From positions 10,123,086-10,187,085 of the forward strand of contig OZ024785.1 of NCBI GenBank assembly GCA_964017065.1: a stretch of DNA of 64,000 nucleotides, in the 5' to 3' direction. The notes beneath the pieces were generated by a model, which saw only the letters and a program-made list of their open reading frames with translations, searched no databases and was not told the DNA's origin. This stretch comes from Haliclona indistincta (taxonomy: Eukaryota; Porifera; Demospongiae; Haplosclerida; Chalinidae). Made by a program: the position numbers and the translations under genes. Shown here piece after piece: positions 32,301 to 48,508 of the stretch (position 1 is its first letter; each line of letters opens with the position of its first letter).

Positions 32301-33690
32301 ATGGTTGCTGCTGTCGACAATGGCACAGCTGCAGGCTGTTCAATGACGGACTTAACAAACAAGAACGATGTCGTTCGTGCTGTCGTGGGGGTCACGTGTG
32401 TTTTTTCAATGGTTGGCTCTATCCTTATAATCTTCTCTTATCTCTGTTCCAAGACGCTGCGATCTCGAGTCAGACTGATTCTTGTTCATCTATCTTTGAT
32501 GGACTTCTTGGTCGCTTTCTCAAACTTTGCCGGTGATGTGGCTAATTTTGACCAATACTACATCAACTCAAGCCTCAATATGTCTTGCAATGCTCCGCTG
32601 CCATTGATACCAAGTAACAGCGTCTATCCTGCAGTCAAGGTGTTGTGTGTTGTTCAAGCAGCTGTTGCACACTTCTCTACCCTCAGCTCTGTGCTATGGA
32701 CGACCAGTTTAGCTGTCTACCTATACCTCCATATTGTTCACTATCGCTCTAAAATGTCTCATTATTCTTTTTTGCTATCCTTTGTACTCTGTTATGGCTT
32801 ACCTCTACTTATAACTGTTTGGGCATTGACAACAAACCGTCTTGGTTTCTCTCCATATAACACTTCTGGTTGGTGTGGTCCTATATTTAGAGACCCCATG
32901 ACTGAGAAAATAAGCAAACTCTTTGCCGTTGTGTCGTATGACTTGTGGATATACTTGACAATGATTTTAGTAACAGTTCTGTCTATTGGCATTCGATCGT
33001 ATCTTGCTGACCAGGTAAGTGAACAAATAGTATGCTTATAGTGCGTTTACACTAGCAACTTTAGAACCAAGCCAGACTAGTTTAATTTTATTTTTAAAGT
33101 TTGATATTAATACAGTAGCTAGTACTTGGGAAGTGCCAGTTTTTGTACTACTATCAACCTTTAAAAATAAAACTACACCAGTCTGGCACAGTTCTGAAGT
33201 TGCTAGTGTAAACGCACTATAAGCATACTATTTTGATTGTGCTTATTTGATGTAGGCATCTGTCGCTAAGCGTTACATCTCTAAAGAACGGTTCTGGGAT
33301 GCTGTTCACACAATGGACTACAAACTGATCCTTCTTCCGCTGGCTTTCCTTATCTTGAGAATCTGGACTTGCATTAATAACATTTTATTTGTGTACATTG
33401 AGATAAAAGTAAGCTCCTTACCAAGGTGGATTACATCATCCTTAGTATACTTAACAGTAAGTATTACATGTTATCATTGCTGGTTCAATCCTTACTCTAT
33501 CTATCTATAGGGTATTGGTGATTCTGGTCAAGGAATTGCTAACACTATTTTATTTTTGCTGCTCACCAAGCAAATTCGTCGTTTGTTTTTGCGTACTCTG
33601 TGCCCTGCCAGGAATATTAGTGTCACCAGTGTTCAAACCAAGAACAACTCTTTGAACGAGAAATCTCCACTTATCACCTCAAACAAATAA
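32301..33690 (+). CDS. GPR157-like G-protein-coupled receptor
   Basis: Three coding exons: 32301-33014, 33256-about 33459 and 33511-33690. I chose MVAAVDNGTAAGC at 32301 because the sequence just upstream (TGTAG|GTGTGG) looks like a 5' UTR acceptor. Features: TM1-2 (VGSILIIFSYLCSKTLRSRV, RLILVHLSLMDFLVAFSN), VLCVVQAAVAHFSTLSSVLW in TM3, GLPLLITVWALTTNRLGFSP, ECL2 TSGWCGPIF, and the TM6 motif DYKLILLPLAFLILRIWT, which is nearly the GPR157 D-KL-L-PL-FI-LR-W signature. TM7 is GIGDSGQGIANTILF. Human GPR157 is a Gq-coupled ciliary receptor. The first intron consists almost entirely of a long hairpin. The start codon is only 67 bp after the preceding gene's stop codon. Confidence 0.85.
33025..33234. 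mobile_element. ~210-bp near-perfect foldback element filling a GPCR intron
   Basis: The left arm (AAATAGTATGCTTATAGTGC then GTTTACACTAGCAACTT) is repeated exactly in inverted form at the right end for about 37 bp. Homology then continues with few mismatches (GCCAGACT, TTTTATTTTTAAAG) to about 90 bp per arm. The intron runs 33015-33255, so the stem starts about 10 nt after the donor and ends about 20 nt before the acceptor. The inner ends GTGCGTTTACACTAGCAAC are flanked by TATA on both sides, suggesting a MITE with a TATA target. Confidence 0.85.
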
Positions 33691-33900
33691 CTCTGCTGTC
33701 AACGTAGGCTATAAAGACAAACCCATGTGTTGAAATCTCTTACTTTATTTCCATGAGTGTAATTGAAAATATTTACACATTGAATTCAACAGATGTGACA
33801 ATGACTATGTACAAAAGAATGACTGACCGGTAGAAATTACCATTTATATGTGACCAATTATAACAAACAATATTGTCTTTATAGAGACCTGTAAAACCCT

Positions 33901-36179
33901 CTAGAGTCTTCATCTATTGTGGGCCGACTGCTCAGCAGCGCTGTCTTCTCTGAGTTCTCTTCCTCCTCCTCACCGTTGATAGCAACACCGGCACTGTGTT
34001 TCAGTTCTTTATCAGATATTGTAAACCCTCTCTGCGACGAATGCGAGCTGCAACAGATGATTCCTCTCGCAACTGAGTGACAGAGACGATGACGAACTTG
34101 GTCAGTGAACCCAATGTACAGGACAGCATTGAAGAATCCTTGTAATGAGAATCCCAGGCCCTATGAATAAAATATAGAAATTAATAATATCAACTGAGCT
34201 GACAAAATGTGACAGAGCATCTAGTGAATCCTGTTGTAGTTTTGCTGAGCAAGTGATGACTTCTATTAACTAAGCATTCCTAGCTGGCTGAGCATGTCTA
34301 GGGCAAATAATATACCTTACTGACAGCACATGCATTTCCACAGCAAAATAATATGTGCTTATAAGCAAGATGCCTTTAAGTCCTAATGATGCCTTTAGGC
34401 GTCATAATTGACTCCACCTACTCTAGACATCATAGATCGTGTGAAAAGTGCTCTAAAAAGGTCGTTTAATTGCAAAGACTACCTGAAAACCCACTGTTTT
34501 TTGTTGCGCCCTTCTCACTTAAACATACAGAATGAGGGGAATTTTAAAGGGAGGTGTTTCCCATTAACCCGGGGTTTGAACGGGCGGAGCCCTTTGTCGC
34601 TTTCAGCATATTTAGGCTTCAGGGTGCCCGGAAATGCATACTTTGGCATAGAATATGGTCTAAGCTGTGCTGTTTGCTCACCTGGACACCACCAGGTGTT
34701 TGTATCAGTCACCAATGCTAAATGAAGACCAAAGTTGGCTGAAAAATGACGAGGTCGCAGCACTTAAGCAGCTTCAGTTCCGAAGTGGGAGTGACCAACT
34801 CAGAGTTTAGTACATGGATATGGTTATAAACCTTGACATGCCAGGAAAAAAAACAGTGCTAGTTTGGAACAGCTAGCATACTGCAAATCGCAAGACAAGT
34901 TTAGAGCAAGTCGAATTTTCGTCAAAATAATTCAGTAAATAAAGGGTTAAAGAACACTTTTTGAGAGCTGCAGCAATATAAATGCACTTAACAGACGATA
35001 TGCGCCTGTATGCAAGCAGCACCTAACAACACGTTAGTGTGGTATGCTTCTGCATGCACATGTTGATAGTATCTATGTTAGCACAACTCGTGATTGAGTC
35101 AAATCTACATTTTTTATCTTGACTGTATACTGTTGGCTAGCCAGCACTACACAGAAGATAAAGGTTGTACTAACAATCAGGCCCACTGGTGAGTTAACAA
35201 TGAACACGGTTTACAGAACAGATTACTCTGTGTACAAATCACCTTCAGCATAACAGCAATCAGTGATGCATAGCTGTGCCTTATACGAAAGTAGAACAGC
35301 ATAGGATCCGATATGATATTCCAGATTCGTAGTATTACAAAAATAAGCGGAACGAAAATAAGCTTCTTGTCAGCAGATTTGACAGCCGCCTCAGACCCGG
35401 TGAAAGACTGACTGCTTTTCTTTACCTGTGATAGAACATTGGTACACATAGTGTTAATATCATAGATGTATGAATGGGTTTACCATTTTCTGTAAGTAGC
35501 AACGAATAACAATGAAAATCGGTGGTAGAATAATAACCGACAGATCAACTGGTATGGTATAACGCAGTATCACTGGGGCATAGTTAACATGACTAATATT
35601 GTATATTGCTCTGATGTCACAGTATCCAGGTGTTGTATACGGATCGAATCCAAGCCAATCGAGTGAACCGAAAATTATTGTTAGCAATATCGGGCCACCC
35701 CAACTCAAAACATAATGGAGCGGCAACAGCTTGTTGGCTAGTTCGGGTCGTTTCAACACAATAAACATGAACATGTATACCGCAATGGAGAGAGTCCAAG
35801 TGAGTGCTGCCAGCGTCCCAATGACAGAAATACCGGCTTGTATCTTGCATACATACTGCAATACAGTGTAGTGATCATCCAACTGGAGGGTATCCTTGTC
35901 TAGGTACTTGTAAAAGTTTATACATAAACCCACGAGGTTTGCAGCCGCTGCTAGAAAATCAGCTATAGAGAGGTTCACTAGAATTTGCCGAAGAGTGGTT
36001 CGCAGTTCAGGAAATGCAAGATAGGTGAAAATGATAAGGCTTGCGCCGAGAATCGACAGACAGCAGGCTGTTCCTACAAACCCCTTCACCGTGTACAAGA
36101 CCCACTCTGGGAAAGTAGATGTGTTTGAGCCATTAGCTGCAGCTTGTAGCAGAACCCCGTCACTAAACAGAGTCTCCAT
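33901..36179 (-). CDS. GPR157-like G-protein-coupled receptor
   Basis: Three exons: 35484-36179, 35243-35425, 33901-34160. Start METLFSDGVLLQ at 36179; an in-frame ATG at 36221 is an alternative. TM1-2 LSILGASLIIFTYLAF and RQILVNLSIADFLAAAANLV, TM3 CKIQAGISVIGTLAALTW, TM4-ECL2 GPILLTIIFGSLDWLGF and TTPGYCDI, then VDLSVIILPPIFIVIRCY. Exon 2 holds the TM6 motif DKKLIFVPLIFVILRIWN. Exon 3 starts GLGFSLQGFFNAVLYIGFTD (TM7) and ends in an acidic tail (EEEEENSEKTALL). N-glycosylation sites (NGSNTS) lie before TM1. It is close to the next two genes, so it belongs to a tandem duplication series. The last intron is about 1.08 kb and holds nothing recognisable. Confidence 0.85.
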
Positions 36180-36319
36180 GATCGCGACCTCTGGCTCCGC
36201 TAAAAATGCTGCTGTTTGCAATGCGGTTCAGCTGCCACGCCTATCACATTGGAAATAAATTTTTCTGGCAATTAGCACATGTCACAAAATTTTATACAAG
36301 CATAATAACATAATGGGAA

Positions 36320-37860
36320 CTAATAAGTATTGATTGATGCCAATAAAGACTGGTGAAGAGAATTTTCTGAGTTAGACATGGTCGTCTGTTGTATGAGAGG
36401 AGTTCTAACATTAACGTGCTGGAAATTGGACATCACTGATGATCCATTGACAACTCCCTCTCTTGAGTCAGACTCATGGCTTAATAATTCTTGTTGTTTT
36501 ACCGTCCAGCAAGAGCAATAGCAGCAACTACAGCACGCAATGGTTCGCATTAGTCTTGTTCTGACTTGCCTAGTTAATCCAATGAACAGCACAGCATTAG
36601 CAAATCCTTGCAAAGAGACTCCTAAAGTCTGTGAGTAGAAAATGCAGACGAATAATCAGTAATAGGAGAATTAGAAATTACCAAGAATTTTAATGGTAAA
36701 TGTTCAAATTTTTAATGTGACAGTACTTGATCAGTGTTGCAACTGTTTATGCATGCATCGTGTTCCTTCTTCCCTAGTACTATCTGACCATTGATCTGGT
36801 AGTAGCTAACAATAGAGCTCTGTGGTGTAGTGATCATGAATGACCTTTTGCCCAATAAAGGCAACTATTCAAGGTCTTATGATAACTTTACTATTTACTG
36901 TCTCACCCTTAGTAAAATCAAAGCATGTACCCAAGATGACTTCTCGAATTCCATTCTCATATGAAAGTCCACATAGTACAGGAACGGATCTGCAATTACA
37001 CTCCACACTCTCAGTAAAATGAACACCAGGGGAATAAATACAAATTTTACATCTGCACTCTTCACTGCATCTTCGGATCCAGCAAATGTTCCCCTGTTTC
37101 TTCGGTACTACAACAACAGAACAATTAATATTTATAATTTATTCGCACATATCATTGCTGACCGGCAATGACATTACAGGGGTCTTACCATCCGAAACAA
37201 GCTGAATCGAATTGCAACGAACATTGGTGGAAGAAGAATGAAGGAAGTGTACAAGAACAGTGAGTATCTGATTGCAGCAGGGGCTACTGTATACGTGTTG
37301 TTATCATGAGTTGTTTTGATGTCGCACCAACCAAGAGTAGTGTTTGGCTCGAATCCCAGCCATCCAACAGAACCGAACACTATAGTAATGATTGCTGGCA
37401 GTCCCCAGCAGAAAATATAGTGACCAACCAAATATAATCTTTCACCGAACTCCGGTTTCTTGAGCACAACCACTACAAACATGTACAAAGCCATTGACAT
37501 AGTCCATAAAATGGACGAATCTGTGCCAAACACAGCAAAACCGCCTTGCACTATGCAAATACTTTCATACACTCCAGTCTGATTCGGTTTATAGTATGGT
37601 TTACTGTCATCCAAGTGGTGATAGAAGTTGATTGACATTCCTACTAAATTTGCTGTTGCACTTATAAAATCTGCTATGGAAAGATTTAGAAGAATTTGGC
37701 GCAGAGTAGTTCGCAGCTCGGGGTAGGCGAAGTAGGTGAATATGATTAGGCTAGCTCCTAGTATGGACAGGCAGGACGCGGTGCCCACAAGGACCTTGAC
37801 ACTGTTGTAATACGCGGACGACTGGAAGATGGAGCTGTTGCTTGTATTCGTCAACTCCAT
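36320..37860 (-). CDS. GPR157-like G-protein-coupled receptor
   Basis: Three in-phase exons: 37189-37860, 36907-37107, 36320-36628. MELTNTSNSSIFQSS carries N-glycosylation sites. TM1-2 are almost identical to the neighbour (ASCLSILGASLIIFTYFAYP, LSIADFISATANLVGMS). TM3 is CIVQGGFAVFGTDSSILW and ECL2 TLGWCDIKTT. Exon 2 has the TM6 motif DVKFVFIPLVFILLRVWS. Exon 3 has TM7 (TLGVSLQGFANAVLFIGLT) and a Cys-rich tail (CCSCCYCSCW), a candidate for multiple palmitoylation. It is the intact sister of the interrupted gene to its left. Confidence 0.87.
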
Positions 37861-38026
37861 TGCAAATTCAGCGCTCCCCTCCTAACCTAGCTAGTAGCTT
37901 GGTCCTTATAAAAATCAACTGATCTCACTAGCGAGCGTGCAAAGCTCATGCAGGATTAGCCACACCTGTATACAAACTCAAAATTTTGCTACAAAAATAT
38001 TGATTTATTTTGTACATGTACAATCA

Positions 38027-39611
38027 TTATTTTTGTGACCCATATTGGGAACTGTCATTGGCTGTGCTCAGGTCTACTAGCTTGGTATGCAGTGTTTTTG
38101 GTAGTATATCATTGCCATGTGTAATTTCGCTGTTGGGATGTTCTGTTTCTGAACCGATATCCAAGGGCATGTGGAACTTTCTAGACCTACTCCTGCAGCA
38201 ACATAGTGTTTCGCAGGGCCTGCAACAACAACCGATCATCTTTTTTCTGACTAAACTTGTCAGTAAACAGAACAGAACTCCATTGACAAAACCTTGTGCC
38301 GAATCACCAATACCCTAAAGAGACAGAACATTGTACTTAAGAGACAAGATGACCACTTCAATACTTACTCCCATAAAAACGATAAAAGCACTAAAATTAG
38401 AATTCTGCCATTCACTGTTTTCAGGATTGGTCAATGCTGCTAGTGCAGCAATAGTACTCCATATTCGTATGATGATAAATGCAATAGGCACAAACAACAG
38501 CTTTAGTTCAGTTGCATATGAACGATTTTGAAGAGCGACATATCCAGAAGATTTTAACACCTGTAAAGTTTATACAAAAGAATACTTCTATGGTCATAAT
38601 ACTGCTGATAAGACATTGACCTTTATTGCTATTGTCTTACCTTGAATTTGAACCAAAATAGAGTGAAACCTGTTAGAACTGGCAGAATTACAATGGAAGC
38701 AAAGAAGAATAATTCGTAGCCAAGAAGTTCAGTCACATATTTAGATCCATTGATTGTTCCTACAATGGTGCAGAACTGAGGCGAGTATCCCGGCTCAAAA
38801 CCAAAGAACCCCTTTACACTGTATGCAATCACTATCGGCAACGGTATACCCCAGCATAAAACCACCAGTGTTGCAAGTATAATATTGTTCACGACTTTAG
38901 GAATTTTGAGACAGACCACTTTCAAGCAGATATGAGACATGACAGCAAGTGTAAATAAAATTGAAGCATCGGTTCCATAAAGACCGACAGATGCAGTAAC
39001 TGTAGTGAGACCTTTGTTGGAATATGCAGCACCTGTATGGGATCCCCATCAACAATCTTTAAAAGCAGCCTTGGAGAGGGTTCAGAAATTAGCAGTGCGA
39101 ATGTGTGCGAAGGATTGGTCTGCGAGCTATTATGACCTATTATCAGACTTTAACTTGCCAACATTGAATGAAAGACGCAAACTTCTCAAACTTTCATTCT
39201 TTTATAAGATTCAAAATGGACATTTTCACTGCCCAAGTTCATCTGTTCATCTTAATCCAATGGACCTAAGACTGAGAAACCACGATTCCACGCGTCTTGC
39301 AATTGGTGGTCCAGCGCCACACACCTGTTCCTACGATGCATCATTTTATCCAGACGTGGTGAGATTATGGAATGATTTGCCATCAGAAGTTCGTTTAGTT
39401 GGTTCGGTATCAAGTTTTAAAAAGGCTGTTATCAACTATTGGAATGATTGTTATTAAAGCTGTTCTTACCTTGTTTTACCCTGTAAGTTAAATTGTTCTT
39501 GTAACACTAGCTAACTATTATTTCATTATTATTATTATTATTTATTTATCGGTTTGTACCCTAGAATTAGCATGATTGCTACTGGTATGACCTAGCTGTA
39601 TGCTAAATTTT

Positions 39612-39651
<40 letters not shown>

Positions 39652-39978
39652 TATAGACACAGTGCTGCCGTTACTAAACGACGTGTCTCCATCTGCAAGT
39701 ACAGTGATTGTTCTGTGGCTTGCTCCAATTAAATTTGTAACAGCTACGACAGCGTCTGCTATGGAGAGATGAAAAAGCAGGAATCGACTGGTCGTGCGCA
39801 GCTCCTTGAACCACAGAAACGACACCATGATGGAGCCAGCTCCAAGAATCGACAGAATGCAGGTGGTGACGATAGCAACATCGATAGCTATGAAGAAGCT
39901 GTGCCTCAACGTAGGAATTGTTTCTGAGCTGTTCATAGATTGCTCGAGCGGATCAAGATCAGCAGCAGTAGTCCCCAT
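38027..39978 (-). pseudogene. GPR157-like receptor gene broken by a LINE insertion
   Basis: Exon 1 starts at 39978 (MGTTAADLDPLEQSMNSSE) and runs through TM1-2 (TTCILSILGAGSIMVSFLW, LFHLSIADAVVAVTNL) to the pre-TM3 cysteine (VSIPC), where it meets the insertion's poly(A). The same exon resumes beyond it at about 38998 (VTASVGLYGTDASILFTLAV) and continues to 38641. Later exons are 38369-38560 (ELKLLFVPIAFIIIRIWST) and 38027-38314 (GIGDSAQGFVNGVLFCLLT, then a Cys-rich tail). The intact paralogues have this region in one exon, so the insertion is in coding sequence, antisense to it. Everything outside the insertion still reads open. It is therefore a recent loss or an insertion allele. Confidence 0.82.
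38999..39645 (+). mobile_element. 5'-truncated LINE, reverse-transcriptase C-terminal end
   Basis: The open stretch RPLLEYAAPVWDPHQQSLKA ... FYPDVVRLWNDLPSEVRL ... FKKAVINYWNDCY is the typical C-terminal end of a non-LTR reverse transcriptase (PLLEYA-PVW, LNLPTL--RR, W--LP--V, S---FK). It is followed by a 3' UTR with an ATT repeat and a pure tract of about 31 A at 39615-39645. Only about 150 codons remain, so it is a dead-on-arrival copy. No clear target-site duplication is visible. The 5' limit is approximate. Confidence 0.87.
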
Positions 39979-40223
39979 TGCTAGCTGCTAAACAAACTTA
40001 CAGACAACGCCCACAAGCTGCCTCCTTACGATATTCATGATTTCAACTACTGAATGACCTTTTTGGTTGTGCAAAATCATGGTACAAAAACTTCTTACAA
40101 AGAATCTTTACTAGTAGTGTTCCTAACTGAAACATATAAGCTACATATAGCTACAATAATCAATGCTAAAACATTGATATAAGACGGATGATACACTCAG
40201 CGGAGTCAGTGGGTTGTGCACAT
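39979..40223. other. Intergenic, nothing recognised
   Basis: This region holds the upstream sequence of the interrupted receptor and the 3' flank of the first CBS gene. I see no gene or repeat. Confidence 0.35.
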
Positions 40224-42826
<2,603 letters not shown>

Positions 42827-43730
42827 ATTGCTACACTGCACAGTAGCTCAACAGTGAATTATTCAGATGAGAATTAAAGCTGGAGAGAAACAATTACGTG
42901 TGAAAGGTGAACATGTGGTATTTGCTAATAGTGTTTACATAACTGCAAATTGAATGCCAAAGCCATGTAAGGAAATGCGCCTATGAATAACTTGCCCACC
43001 CATTGAAGTGCCACAATAACACCCACCGGTCAACCCGGTCAAGGTGGCGAGCAAAACAGGTTCTCGCCGTGAAGCTACTATAAAACCTCGGCGAGTTAAA
43101 GTCGAAAATCCGCTACACAGACTCAGAGTTACACATGCAAGTCATCCAGCGCAGACAAATACAGCTACGCACTGCATACACGGCCTGCGCGAATACCGTG
43201 AAACGCATCGCGGTAGAAAGCGCTTCATTTGCTACAAGTACTTGACTACTATGCTGGACGGACATGCACATGTATAATCTCTACGGGTAACAATACAGCA
43301 TCAATTCAGTGTTTTAGCCAGTAGATACAAAAGGTCACAAGTTACAAACCGAACTACACGCGCAATCATTCAGTGAACCGTACTTGTTTGAGTCCGTTGC
43401 GGAGATAGTAGATGATCAGAGAGATCGAAACTTCAATGTCGTCTGCAAAAAGACGAGGACTCGTGGAATATTACACTGATTCAGTGCGAGGAGTGTGTTG
43501 TCGTGGGGCGACAATGCGGATAGCAGCATGCAACGGCTATAATATATCCCATTTTTATGCGCGCGCAGGCTAGGCATGCATGCAAAATCACGTGCTAAAC
43601 ACAATATCAAGGTGTCAAAACTGTTTCTAATTCATCAGGTTATAACGGTGGTGGTATGAAGCTAATTATGAAACTATGTATGTCCAAGGAGCTGCATGAT
43701 CTTGATCCACACAGAGGAATCCTGGCCGAC
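42827..43730. other. Intergenic between the two CBS genes
   Basis: About 0.9 kb holds the promoter side of copy 1 and the 3' flank of copy 2. There is a GC-richer patch at 43050-43230 with an apparent open frame that matches nothing I know. No gene is called. Confidence 0.4.
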
Positions 43731-46368
<2,638 letters not shown>

Positions 46369-46836
46369 GATTGATTGATCGAGATGATCTTTATAGCGCG
46401 ACCGCGAGAAATTGGGCGGGAAATACAAGGGAGCACATGTCCGGAAATTGTAGGTTTATGTTTGCGGCGCTGCATCTAGACTACCTCAGTCAGATCAGCC
46501 AGACAGCAGCGATACACTTAAAACTTACAGTGCATCCAGCATAAGAAATAATAGAATACATGTGAAACACATTCTAAACAATATTACTGACCCCTGTAAG
46601 CTTATGTAGGTAGAGTAACTCGGGGCTATTTCGTGACGTTTTGGCGTTAGAGAGTTCGTTCGACTTTACTTTGCTGCTAACTCTTTTCGCGTACCCAGGA
46701 TCCAAATTTTACTTGCACCTACAGAATTAGCAGTCTTATTCGAACTGCTCGCATCTAAATTTATGCTGATACAGTGTAAGAATATTGGACAGCAAGCCGT
46801 TTTTTCACTCGACCGTCTTGGGGCTACCGCAGGGGA

Positions 46837-47455
46837 GGTACGACAAGCTAATTTAATATGACGTATTGCTGACATACGACACGCCCACTACAATAAGGAA
46901 TGTTGGAATGTAAGGCTTTGGAATGTATGCAGGATAGTTTAACAGTTTGCCATCGCGCTATAGTACATGATATCGAGCTCAAGTGTGCATTGTTTACACT
47001 CCAAGTCAAGGCAATTAATATTCCAGAACAATCTACTGAAAATAGCTGAAACAAGTTTTCTGCTGTTACAGTGATTGGACAACATTTGTGCGTATTGCAG
47101 CCAGAGTTTGTGCGCCACAGTCGAAATTTCTTTACATTATTAACCGAATGATGCTTAAGAATGATAGCAATGCTGTTTTGATCACGTTGGTGCTTTCTTG
47201 GGTGAATAATTTTGCCAACCAATTCTCCATCTTCATCTCTCTGTACTGCAAAAACTAAAAGAGGTACGGGTGGGGTACGGTAGCTTAAACGAAAGCTCTT
47301 GGGTAGTAGTATCCATTTCGCAACATACTTACCGGTCAAATTGTCCTCTAAAGGCTTAGCAGACCAGGAAAAACGCAATGTATTCTGGTTTACTAAATCA
47401 TTGCCTACGTGACGCTACGTCAGCATTACGTCAGAATAAATTAGCTTGTCGTACC
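46837..47455. mobile_element. Nested 619-bp element with ~40-bp inverted ends
   Basis: The left end GGTACGACAAGCTAATTTA continues ATATGACGTATTGCTGAC. The right end, reverse-complemented, is GGTACGACAAGCTAATTTA then TTCTGACGTAATGCTGAC. The target duplication is not clear because both flanks are G/C runs. A 176-codon open frame fills most of the minus strand but resembles no protein I know. Confidence 0.72.
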
Positions 47456-47486
47456 CCCCCGGCCCCTAGGCCTAGCCCTGGGGCTA

Positions 47487-47692
47487 CCGTATAGCGGGAA
47501 ATTTTCGCGGGAGAAAATTTTCGCGAATGCGCGAGATAGAGCATTTCGCGAATAATATTTTCGCGAATCAACGCTATTGCCCTATCTTTGTCAACATAGA
47601 ACAAGACATTCGCGGATAATATTTTTTGCGAATAGCCTGAAATTCGTGAAATTCGCGAAAATTTTCTCCCGCGAAAATTTCCCGCTGTACGG
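47487..47692. mobile_element. Nested 206-bp MITE with ~42-bp inverted ends and TA duplication
   Basis: The ends read CCGTATAGCGGGAAATTTTC and, from the other side, CCGTACAGCGGGAAATTTTC, continuing with GCGGGAGAAAATTTTCGCGAA in both. TA flanks both sides (47485-47486 and 47693-47694). Removing the element restores GGGGC-TA-TTTCG, which is the subterminal repeat of the outer element, so the insertion site is directly confirmed. The TA target suggests a Tc1/mariner-type mobiliser. Confidence 0.88.
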
Positions 47693-48508
47693 TATTTCGA
47701 CACCACCGGGGCTATTTCGAGACGGATTACATCATGGATAAAGCTGTAAGTGCACGCATGCATGATGCATACTGTTGATTGTGCATACTGTTGATTGTTA
47801 TACTCTTAATTCTGCCTCGCAGATATCAGAATGCTGTGGTTATATTGGCTGGACGGTGGAAGAGTTACAGTACGAGACTTTCATCTGCACGTACCATACT
47901 GCACCTCAGAGCTTTCTGTTCTTGATTTGACTTATTTTTTGTTACCATACTATTTAAATGAGTGAATACTTACCTTGTCTGCAACAAAACTGCCAAAAAC
48001 CAGCTAAAAAGCGCACAAAAACAGCAAAAAAAACGCAAATCTCAGCGTTTTGTTAACGATTATTGTTTTTTCCCCGCTTATTTTTCTCGCAAGCGCTTTC
48101 TATTGGTCAACGAGTCTGGTACCAGTGTATAGAGGAATCTATTCTCATGTTAGCAGTACCAGGCTCGACATTCACAATCGAATGTTATGACGGAAAGTGC
48201 GAAGGTAGTCAAGCGGGGCTATTCCGTAAGTAAGTTTGGCTTCCTCAATTGATTTGTATGTGACGCGAAATAGCCCCGTCACGAAATAGCCCCGTGTTAC
48301 TCTACAGTGCCATTATCTTCCACCTTTTGGATGCCAGTACTTCTATCATGCGACACTATCATCTTTATCACTACATTCATTATGTACTCTAAAGTAGCCG
48401 TCTGAATGCACGACTCTAATAACTACCGTAGTCTGACCGTAGTACTATAATGCGTGGGAGCTCTATGCCTGGAATTGCACCGATAGCAACTATTAAGGCT
48501 AGCTATAA

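Larger units (their letters stand above)
46613..48302. mobile_element. Outer DNA transposon (1.69 kb) with nested insertions
   Basis: The left end GAGTAACTCGGGGCTATTTC continues GTGACG; the right end, reverse-complemented, is GAGTAACACGGGGCTATTTC then GTGACG: a 26-bp terminal inverted repeat with one mismatch, flanked by TA on both sides (46611-46612 and 48303-48304). Additional GGGGCTATTTCG copies lie internally (about 47706, 48210 variant, 48266) as subterminal repeats. No transposase is visible, so it is non-autonomous. Two further elements sit inside it. Confidence 0.75.

Noticed and set aside
31121..33690. The two adjacent plus-strand 7TM genes as one fused gene
   Set aside because: Each has its own start and stop codons and a full set of seven helices, and the second has an acceptor-like site in its presumed 5' UTR.
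34560..34600. GGGTTTGAACGGG resembling a tRNA T-loop
   Set aside because: No matching acceptor stem, D-arm or anticodon arm could be found around it.
34408..34763. Overlapping open frames on both strands in a receptor intron
   Set aside because: No similarity to known proteins and no splice context. They lie within the 1.08-kb intron of the receptor gene at 33901-36179.
39005..39457. A 150-residue protein gene on the plus strand
   Set aside because: The sequence is the C-terminal end of a LINE reverse transcriptase with a poly(A) tail, truncated and inserted in a receptor gene.
43044..43277. A basic 77-residue frame between the CBS genes
   Set aside because: No recognisable domain and no splice or homology support; probably chance in a GC-richer patch.
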